Shown: positions 58,259 to 64,000 of the stretch, piece after piece
How positions within the stretch are numbered: the first letter of the stretch is position 1
Layout: each line of letters opens with the position of its first letter
From: Streptomyces tendae
GTDB taxonomy: Bacteria; Actinomycetota; Actinomycetes; Streptomycetales; Streptomycetaceae
Length of the DNA: 64,000 bases
Assembly (NCBI RefSeq): GCF_008632955.1
Contig: NZ_CP043959.1
Span: 5,394,001-5,458,000, forward strand
Direction of reading: 5' to 3'
The notes under the pieces: model-generated
Seen by the model: the letters and a program-made list of their open reading frames with translations, nothing else
Told to the model about the DNA's origin: nothing
The model's database searches: none
Position numbers and translations under genes: made by a program

Positions 58259-59995
58259 ATGACACAGACGACGTCCGTCCGTCCTCCCGGCAGAGCGGGC
58301 GGCGCGGTGGTCCCCGTCCTCGCCTTCGCGGGCATCGTCGTCGCGGTGATGCAGACCCTGCTGGTCCCGGTGATCAAGGATCTGCCGCAGCTGCTGCACA
58401 CCGCTCCGGCGGACGCCACCTGGGTCCTGACCTCGACCCTGCTGTCCGGCGCCGTGGCCACCCCGATCATGGGCCGCCTCGGCGATCTCTTCGGCAAGCG
58501 CCGCATGCTGGTCGTCAGTCTCGCGGTGATGGTGGTGGGCGCGCTGATCAGCGCGTTCACCAACGATCTGCTGGTGATGATCGCCGGACGTACGCTGCAG
58601 GGCTTCGCGATGGGCGCGATACCCCTCGGCATCGGTCTGATGCGGGACATGCTGCCGCGCGAACGGCTGGGCTCCGCGATGGCGCTGATGAGCTCCTCGA
58701 TCGGCGTCGGCGGCGGCCTGGCGCTGCCCGCCGCCGCCCTGGTCGCCCAGCACGCCGACTGGCACGCCCTCTACCTCGGCGCCGCCGCGCTCGGTGTGCT
58801 CGCCATCGGCCTGACCCTGGCCGTGGTGCCCGAGTCGCCGGTGCGCGCCAAGGGCACCTTCGACCTGCCGGGCGCGCTGGGTCTGTCCGCCGGGCTGGTG
58901 CTGTTCCTGCTGCCGGTGTCCAAGGGCGGCGACTGGGGCTGGACCTCCGGCACCACGCTGGGCCTGTTCGGCGCGGCGGCGGTGGTGCTGCTGCTGTGGG
59001 GGCTGATGGAGCTGCGGGTGAGCGCGCCGCTGGTGGACCTGCGCACCACGGCCCGCCGCGAGGTGCTGCTGACCAACCTGGCCTCCATCATGGTCGGTGT
59101 CTCCTTCTTCGTCGTCTCCCTGGTCCTCCCCCAGCTGCTCCAGTTGCCCACCGCGTCGGACGGGCTCGGGCAGTCGATGGTGGTCGCGGGCCTGTGCGTG
59201 GCCCCCCTGGGCCTGACGATGATGTTCACGGCGCCGGTCTACGCCCGGGTCTCCGCCCGGTACGGCCCCAAGGTCACCCTGATCGCCGGCCTGCTGATCA
59301 TCGCAGCCGGTTACGGCGGCGGCCTCGGACTGATGAGCGCCGCCTGGCAGACCGTGCTCACCTCGGTGGTCCTCGGCGCCGGCATCGGCCTCGCCTACTC
59401 CTCGCTGCCCGCGCTGATCATCGGCGCGGTCCCGGCCTCGGAGACCGGTGCGGCGAACGGCCTGAACACGCTGATGCGCTCCATCGGCACGTCGGTGTCC
59501 AGCGCCGTGATCGGCATGGTGCTGGCGAACACCTCGCACGTGGCGGGCGGGGTGGCGGTGCCGACCCTGCACGGGTTCCGCCTGTCGTTCGGCATCGCCA
59601 CGGCGGCGGTGGCCGTCGGCCTGGTGCTGGCCCTGTTCCTGCCCGGCCGGCGCCCGTCGGCCCACCCGCAGCTGCGGGCGAGCAGCGAGGAGGAGGCCAA
59701 CCTGGAGCGCGCGGAGGAGGCGCTGCGCGGCTTCCGCGGGCGGGTGCTGGACGCGTCCGGCGCGCCGGTCGCCCGCGCGCGGGTCACGCTCATCGACCGG
59801 CACGGCCGCCGGGCGGGCGCCACCGTCTCCGCGACGGACGGCAGCTACGCCCTGGCCGTCCCGGCGCAGGGCCCGTACGTCCTCGCGGCGCGCGCCCCCG
59901 GGCACGGCCCGCTCGCCTCCCCCGCGACCCACCCGGGCGACACCCACAGCGTCGCCCTGGACCTCTCCCTCCCGGGCCAGACGATCTCCGCCTGA
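58259..59995 (+). CDS. MFS transporter fused to a carboxypeptidase-regulatory-like domain
   Basis: A 578-residue protein. Residues 1-465 form a 14-helix MFS transporter (GRLGDLFGKRRMLVVS, GRTLQGFAMGAIPLGIGLMR, SSIGVGGGLALPAAALVA). After a charged linker (SSEEEANLERAEEALRGF) the last ~85 residues form a beta-sandwich of the carboxypeptidase-regulatory type (RGRVLDASGAPVARARVTLI, TDGSYALAVPAQGPYVLAAR). This soluble tail probably lies in the cytoplasm and might bind a ligand or partner. GGAGG precedes the ATG. Substrate unknown. Confidence 0.9.
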   Translation: MTQTTSVRPPGRAGGAVVPVLAFAGIVVAVMQTLLVPVIKDLPQLLHTAPADATWVLTSTLLSGAVATPIMGRLGDLFGKRRMLVVSLAVMVVGALISAFTNDLLVMIAGRTLQGFAMGAIPLGIGLMRDMLPRERLGSAMALMSSSIGVGGGLALPAAALVAQHADWHALYLGAAALGVLAIGLTLAVVPESPVRAKGTFDLPGALGLSAGLVLFLLPVSKGGDWGWTSGTTLGLFGAAAVVLLLWGLMELRVSAPLVDLRTTARREVLLTNLASIMVGVSFFVVSLVLPQLLQLPTASDGLGQSMVVAGLCVAPLGLTMMFTAPVYARVSARYGPKVTLIAGLLIIAAGYGGGLGLMSAAWQTVLTSVVLGAGIGLAYSSLPALIIGAVPASETGAANGLNTLMRSIGTSVSSAVIGMVLANTSHVAGGVAVPTLHGFRLSFGIATAAVAVGLVLALFLPGRRPSAHPQLRASSEEEANLERAEEALRGFRGRVLDASGAPVARARVTLIDRHGRRAGATVSATDGSYALAVPAQGPYVLAARAPGHGPLASPATHPGDTHSVALDLSLPGQTISA

Positions 59996-60332
59996 CCTGG
60001 CCTCGTCTCTGCCACCTGCGCCCCGGAGACGGTCACGGCCGGACGGTCGCCGGGTGCCGACGACCGCCCGGCACGCCGCTCCGGGCGCCAGGCTCTCAGG
60101 CCCCGGAGCGGCTGCCCGAAACCAGGCACGCCCGCCCCCCCAACACACACGCACCGTGCACCGGGGCTCCCTCCGTCCCGGCCCCTTCCGGCGCCTCCCC
60201 GGCGCCCCGCTCACGGGTCGGGGCGCTCGGGCCGGCCGCCGAAGCGCGGGGGTCCGGGGCCTCGCACGCGCCCCGGTCACCTCCCCGTACCCCCCTTCAC
60301 CACCCTCGCAGGGGCTACGGCAGCATGGCCCC
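59996..60332. other. 337-base gap with no recognised gene
   Basis: Contains a small hairpin GTGCCG...CGGCAC at about 60055-60075 and otherwise low-complexity GC-rich sequence. No coding bias consistent across any frame. Confidence 0.45.
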
Positions 60333-61028
60333 GTGGAGACTTCAGTGACCAGCGCAGAGGCGGACCCCATGGTGAAGGCGCCGGAGCCGGCCGTACTCGC
60401 CGCGTTCGAGGCGGCGAAGGGGTTCATGCCGCTGGACGAGGGCCTGGCCCTGTACGCGGCGGCGGCCGAGGCCGGCCGGCTGGGGCTGCCGCTGCTGGAG
60501 ATCGGCACGTACTGCGGGCGCTCCACCATCCTGCTCGCCGACGCGGCCCGCGCGGCCGGCGTCACCGCCCTCACCGTGGACCACCACCGCGGCAGCGAGG
60601 AGCAGCAGCCCGGCTGGGAGTACCACGACCCGGACACCGTCGATCCCGAGCTGGGCGTGATGGACACCCTCCCCGCCTTCCGCCGCACCCTGCGCCGGGC
60701 CGGTCTGGAGGAGCACGTGGTGGCGCTGGTGGGCCGCTCCCCGCAGATCGCCGCCCTCTGGGGACGGCCGCTCGGCCTGGTCTTCATCGACGGCGGCCAC
60801 ACCGACGAGCACGCGAGCGCCGACTACGAGGGCTGGGCGCCGCACGTCGCCGCGGGCGGCCTGCTGGTCATCCACGACGTCTTCCCCGACCCGGTGGACG
60901 AGTTCACCGGGCAGGCCCCGTACCGCGTGCACCAGCGGGCCCTGGCGTCCGGCGCGTTCACGGAGGTCTCCGCCACCGGTTCCCTGCGCGTCCTGCGCCG
61001 TACGGGTGCGGCCGCCGCTCACCGTTAG
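60333..61028 (+). CDS. class I SAM-dependent methyltransferase
   Basis: A 231-residue protein of the Methyltransf_24 type. The SAM-binding motif is LPLLEIGTYCGRSTILLADA, followed by ALTVDHHRGSEEQQ, LVFIDGGHTDEHASADYEGW and GGLLVIHDVFPDPVDEF, typical of O-methyltransferases related to cephalosporin hydroxylase/rhamnosyl enzymes. Start uncertain: GTG 60333, GTG 60345 (GGAG six bases upstream) and ATG 60369 are all possible. It ends nine bases before the amidase start; substrate unknown. Confidence 0.85.
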   Translation: METSVTSAEADPMVKAPEPAVLAAFEAAKGFMPLDEGLALYAAAAEAGRLGLPLLEIGTYCGRSTILLADAARAAGVTALTVDHHRGSEEQQPGWEYHDPDTVDPELGVMDTLPAFRRTLRRAGLEEHVVALVGRSPQIAALWGRPLGLVFIDGGHTDEHASADYEGWAPHVAAGGLLVIHDVFPDPVDEFTGQAPYRVHQRALASGAFTEVSATGSLRVLRRTGAAAAHR

Positions 61029-61037
61029 GGTGGCTGC

Positions 61038-62015
61038 GTGTCGTACACCGGTCCCGACTTCGATCCGCCCCGGAACCCCCGGTCCCGCCGCCGGCCGCTG
61101 ACCGTGGCCGTCGCCGCGCTCGTCTGCGGCGGCCTGCTCGGATGGGGCGTGTACGCGGCCACGGGCGGAACGGACGACGGCGGGGCGGGCGCGGAGGCCA
61201 AGGGCTCCCCTTCGGCCCCCTCCCGTGCGCCGTCGCAGCCCGCCTCCCCCTCCGCCGGGAACACCGGGAACACCGAGGGCGGCGGGGGCGAGGAGTCCCC
61301 CGCCTCGCGGCCGCCCGGCGCCACCGCCCCCGCCGCGACCGGCCCGCTCAAGGGCAAGGTGGTCGTCATCGATCCGGGGCACAACCCGGCGAACTTCCGG
61401 CACACCGCCGAGATCAACCGCCAGGTGGACGTCGGCACCCACCGCAAGGAGTGCGACACCACCGGCACCTCCACCAACGACGGGTACGCGGAGGCGGAGT
61501 TCACCCTGGACGTCGCCCACCGGATGCGCGCGCTCCTGCGGAAACAGGGCGCCACGGTGAAGCTGACGCAGGACCGCGACCGCCCGTACGGGCCGTGCGT
61601 GGACGAGCGGGCCCGGATCGGCAACGAGGCGAAGGCCGACGCCGTCGTCTCCCTCCACGCCGACGGCTCCGGCTCCGGCAACCGCGGCTTCCACGTCATC
61701 CTGCCCGGCGTGGTGAACTCGGGCGGGGCGGACACCCGCGCCATCGTGGCACCTTCGCGTGAACTCGGGGAGCGCGTCGCGGGCAACTTCGTGCGCGTGA
61801 CCGGCACCGCGCCGTCCAACTACATCGGCGGCGGTACCGGACTCGTCACGCGGAAGGACCTGGGCGGTCTCAATCTGTCAACGGTTCCGAAGGTGTTCAT
61901 CGAATGCGGGAACATGCGTGACGGCAAGGACGCGGCGCTGCTGACCAGCGGCGCCTGGCGGCAGAAGGCGGCGCAAGGGATTTCCGAGGGAATCGTAAGT
62001 TTCCTGCGCGGGTAG
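61038..62015 (+). CDS. N-acetylmuramoyl-L-alanine amidase (Amidase_3), membrane-anchored
   Basis: Cleaves the amide between MurNAc and L-Ala of peptidoglycan. The 325-residue protein has a single membrane anchor (about residues 22-42), a Ser/Pro/Gly-rich spacer (to ~100) and a zinc amidase domain. Ligands are His in VIDPGHNPAN, Glu in YAEAEFTLD and His in VVSLHADGSG; the catalytic Glu is in FIECGNMRD. A Cys pair (HRKECDTT, YGPCVDE) may form a disulfide. GTG start, with TAGGGT six bases upstream suggesting a leaderless mRNA. Confidence 0.93.
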   Translation: MSYTGPDFDPPRNPRSRRRPLTVAVAALVCGGLLGWGVYAATGGTDDGGAGAEAKGSPSAPSRAPSQPASPSAGNTGNTEGGGGEESPASRPPGATAPAATGPLKGKVVVIDPGHNPANFRHTAEINRQVDVGTHRKECDTTGTSTNDGYAEAEFTLDVAHRMRALLRKQGATVKLTQDRDRPYGPCVDERARIGNEAKADAVVSLHADGSGSGNRGFHVILPGVVNSGGADTRAIVAPSRELGERVAGNFVRVTGTAPSNYIGGGTGLVTRKDLGGLNLSTVPKVFIECGNMRDGKDAALLTSGAWRQKAAQGISEGIVSFLRG

Positions 62016-62173
62016 GGATCGGCCCACTGATCCGGGCGGACAGCCCGATCCGGCGGACGATAGTGTCGTCCGTACGATCAGGGGCCACCCCCGCGCTTCG
62101 CACCGAACCCTTCGGGCGACATGGTGACAGCGACGCCTCTTCCGACGACGAGACGACCTACGAAGGACCTGAA

Positions 62174-62989
62174 GTGAATATCCGCTCCCTCACTCGAGGC
62201 GACGGCGTGGTGATCGGAGCAGCGGTATTGCTGTTCATCGCGTCGTTCCTCGATCTGTACTCGATCGAAGGCGCCCCGGACAGCGCGGACATTCCCAGCC
62301 TGTGGGCAAGCGGTCCGGTGCTGCTGGGCGTCGTGCTGGCGGGCCTCATCGCCGCGGCCCTCATCGTGGTCGCCCGGGGTCTGCCGCAGCCGCCGAAGGT
62401 CGCGGGGCTCGAACTGGCGCCGTTCGGTGTGGCCTTCGCGGTGTTCGCCGCGTGGAGCGCGCTGGGCAACGTCTTCGACCCGGCCGGCGGCGCCGACAAC
62501 TTCGGGGGTTCGAGCGACGGCCCCGACGCGGGCCTGGGCCTGATCCTCGCGCTCGTCGCCACCCTGGTGATGGCGGGCGCCGCCGTGGCCACCCCGCTGG
62601 TGCCGGCGCTCAAGGGCGCGCTGCTTCCGCCCGCCCGTCCCGCCGCCCCGCAGCAGCCGTACGGCGCGCAGCCGCCGAGCGGTTACGGCTACCCGGGTGC
62701 GCAGCAGGCGCCCTTCGGCGGCGGCCAGCCGGGCCAGCCGTTCGGTGGTCAGCAGCCCCCGCAGGGGCAGCCGGCCGCGGCGCCCGCCCCCGACTTCTCC
62801 CCGTTCTGGTTCGCCGTGCCGGTGCCGCGCCCGCTGTTCGCGGAGGACGGCTCGCCCACCCCGATCGCCGAACTGGCGCCCGGTACCTGGTACCTGGCGG
62901 TGGAGCAGCGCGGTCAGGCGCTGGTCGCGCAGACGCAGGACGGCCGCCGCGGCGTACTGCAGGACACCTCGGGCATCCAGCGCGGCTGA
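62174..62989 (+). CDS. DUF5336-like membrane protein with Gly/Pro/Gln tail
   Basis: A 271-residue protein with four hydrophobic segments (about residues 12-28, 45-65, 75-92 and 118-140). A low-complexity Pro/Gln/Gly/Tyr linker follows (QQPYGAQPPSGYGYPGAQQ), then a small C-terminal domain (FWFAVPVPRPLFAEDG, GTWYLAVEQRGQALVAQTQD). The domain order matches DUF5336 proteins of actinobacteria. GTG start after GAAGGACC. Function unknown. Perfect terminator follows. Confidence 0.8.
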   Translation: MNIRSLTRGDGVVIGAAVLLFIASFLDLYSIEGAPDSADIPSLWASGPVLLGVVLAGLIAAALIVVARGLPQPPKVAGLELAPFGVAFAVFAAWSALGNVFDPAGGADNFGGSSDGPDAGLGLILALVATLVMAGAAVATPLVPALKGALLPPARPAAPQQPYGAQPPSGYGYPGAQQAPFGGGQPGQPFGGQQPPQGQPAAAPAPDFSPFWFAVPVPRPLFAEDGSPTPIAELAPGTWYLAVEQRGQALVAQTQDGRRGVLQDTSGIQRG

Positions 62990-63008
62990 GCCCCGGTTCC
63001 GTCGTCAC

Positions 63009-63036
63009 GGCCCCTCGCCCCGGCGGGCGAGGGGCC
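63009..63036 (+). terminator. terminator hairpin
   Basis: A perfect 12-bp stem GGCCCCTCGCCC / GGGCGAGGGGCC with a 4-base loop, 20 bases after the preceding stop codon. Confidence 0.85.
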
Positions 63037-63100
63037 GTTCGCGTGCCAAGGCCGCGAACGGGGCTGGTTTCAAGCGGTCGTTCGGGGCCAGACGGACACC

Positions 63101-63394
63101 ATGTCCCCTCGATATCGCTCTGGTTCCACCTCCGCGGGGACGGTCATCGCGGTGATCGCGGACGTCATGGCCGTCATCCTCGGACTGTGGATTCTGATGT
63201 ATCTGCTGGACGCCAACCGGGCCAACGACCTGGTCCGGTTCGTCCATGACGCGGCCAACTGGCTGGCTGCCTGGTCGCGTGACCTGTTCACCTTCGACGA
63301 GGAGTGGGCCCGGGTGGTCTTCGGCTACGGACTCGCCGCCGTCGTCTACCTGTTCATCGGCCACGCCATCGCCGGCCGACTCCGCCGCCACTGA
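63101..63394 (+). CDS. small two-helix membrane protein
   Basis: A 97-residue protein with hydrophobic segments at about residues 13-36 and 73-90, separated by an amphipathic region DANRANDLVRFVHDAANWLA. It ends HAIAGRLRRH. No family recognised. Its last 33 codons, stop and downstream hairpin are repeated twice more immediately downstream, so the gene has a tandemly triplicated 3' end; only the first copy is attached to a start. Confidence 0.75.
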   Translation: MSPRYRSGSTSAGTVIAVIADVMAVILGLWILMYLLDANRANDLVRFVHDAANWLAAWSRDLFTFDEEWARVVFGYGLAAVVYLFIGHAIAGRLRRH

Positions 63395-63836
63395 CCCCAC
63401 ACCCACCCCCGGACACGCACGCCCAGCCGCGTGACCCGGGGGTCCGGGGCATCCCCCGGGACAACACAGCACCTTCGACGAGGAGTGGGCCCGGGTGGTC
63501 TTCGGCTACGGACTCGCCGCCGTCGTCTACCTGTTCATCGGCCACGCCATCGCCGGCCGACTCCGCCGCCACTGACCCCACACCCACCCCCGGACACGCA
63601 CGCCCAGCCGCGTGACCCGGGGTCCGGGGGCATCCCCGGGACAACACAGCACCTTCGACGAGGAGTGGGCCCGGGTGGTCTTCGGCCACGGACTCGCCGC
63701 CGTCGTCCACCTGTTCATCGGCCACGCCATCGCCGGCCGACTCCGCCGCCACTGACCCCACACCCACCCCCGGACACGCACGCCCAGCCGCGTGACCCGG
63801 GGGTCCGGGGGCATCCCCCGGGACAACACAGCACCC
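63291..63836. repeat. 180-bp tandem triplication of a gene 3' end plus terminator
   Basis: Copies start with CCTTCGACGAGGAGTGGGCC at 63291, 63472 and 63652 (periods 181 and 180). Each has the last ~33 codons of the small membrane protein, its TGA, a spacer and the hairpin CCCGGGGG...CCCCCGGG (slightly degraded in copy 2). Copies 1 and 2 are almost identical; copy 3 has TAC-to-CAC and TAC-to-CAC changes in the coding remnant, showing relaxed constraint. Confidence 0.9.
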
Positions 63837-63846
63837 ACCCGGACCT

Positions 63847-63891
63847 GTACCGGCGCGTGCCCCACCGGTCCGGTGGGGCACGCGCCGGTAC
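63847..63891. terminator. 45-base near-perfect palindrome
   Basis: GTACCGGCGCGTGCCCCACCGG is followed after one T by its exact reverse complement (22-bp arms). It stands between the repeat array and the convergent gene ending at 63896, so it is most likely a bidirectional terminator. Confidence 0.75.
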
Positions 63892-63895
63892 GGCG

Positions 63896-64000
63896 TCAGG
63901 CGTCCGGGCAGCAGTCCGGGTCCATGCCCTTCGGCAGCTGTTCCCCGCCGAAGACCGCGCAGGTCGGCTCGTGACCGCCGAGGGCGGCGACGGCCAGCAG
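63896..64000 (-). CDS. C-terminal end of a hypothetical protein (start outside window)
   Basis: Thirty-four codons and a TGA are visible: LLAVAALGGHEPTCAVFGGE, then QLPKGMDPDCCPDA. Three cysteines, including a CC pair, lie in the last 20 residues. Codon bias supports a real gene. Too little remains to assign a family. Confidence 0.6.
   Translation of the reverse strand: MLAVAALGGHEPTCAVFGGEQLPKGMDPDCCPDA

Noticed and set aside
63400..63836. Additional small membrane protein genes in the 180-bp repeat
   Set aside because: The repeated units contain only the last 33 codons without a start codon or ribosome-binding site.

Overview
The window is high-GC actinobacterial DNA with codon usage, small overlapping operons and gene content typical of Streptomyces. 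From memory, the gene order resembles the core chromosome of S. coelicolor around SCO2240-SCO2310; for example, the RNase HI/acid phosphatase fusion at 48.1-49.6 kb matches SCO2299. No prophage, transposase, CRISPR array or large biosynthetic cluster is visible.

0-10.6 kb: an NsrR-like Rrf2 regulator (cut by the window edge), a DUF3105/DUF305 pair, glutamine-dependent NAD+ synthetase (nadE), a membrane-anchored endonuclease/exonuclease/phosphatase protein, a TetR/MFS efflux pair, panB, and a DrrAB-type ABC exporter. The TetR, MFS and panB genes each carry apparent single-base deletions in G/C runs. 10.6-19.8 kb: a large AfsR-like BTAD/NB-ARC/TPR regulator, a site-2-protease-like membrane protein, a ~200 bp tandem repeat, F420H2:NADP+ oxidoreductase, methionine aminopeptidase, an iron-box-controlled haem oxygenase and a PhzF-family enzyme.

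20-34 kb: accessory metabolism: a secreted serine hydrolase, a fragment of a haem ABC-transporter ATPase, a lipoprotein, a prim-pol-like protein, GDPD, a TetR regulator, an Rsm22-like methyltransferase, a second serine hydrolase with a Bcr/CflA exporter, a Gfo/Idh/MocA oxidoreductase behind a CebR-like operator, PhoD phosphatase, an SDR and an aldo/keto reductase.

34.1-35.2 kb: the most unusual locus. A minus-strand RNA at 34165-34274 folds into a complete tRNA-like core in circularly permuted order (T-arm, closed acceptor stem, D-arm) on an extended helix formed by its two ends. This is the architecture of bacterial YrlA-type Y RNAs. It lies just downstream of an unrecognised 243-aa protein gene and just upstream of a strong hairpin; no Ro60/Rsr gene is in the window.

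35.4-42.1 kb: a P450, a decaying ~105 bp repeat array, and a complete conservon (cvnA-B-C-D plus a P450 whose K-helix ExxR is replaced by ExxW, as in CYP157). 42.6-64 kb: RNase P RNA overlapping an EamA transporter gene, AraC and MerR regulators, YaaA, KDPG aldolase, the Nif3 / zinc-ribbon / RNase H-phosphatase operon (the middle gene apparently starting with CTG), a MaoC-type hydratase, a two-component system, two MFS exporters (one fused to a carboxypeptidase-regulatory-like domain), a methyltransferase, a cell-wall amidase, and a small membrane protein gene whose 3' end plus terminator is tandemly triplicated.

Several genes (nadE, GDPD, SDR, response regulator, amidase) lack a Shine-Dalgarno sequence and have a TANNNT hexamer 6-8 bases before the start codon, which suggests leaderless transcription.
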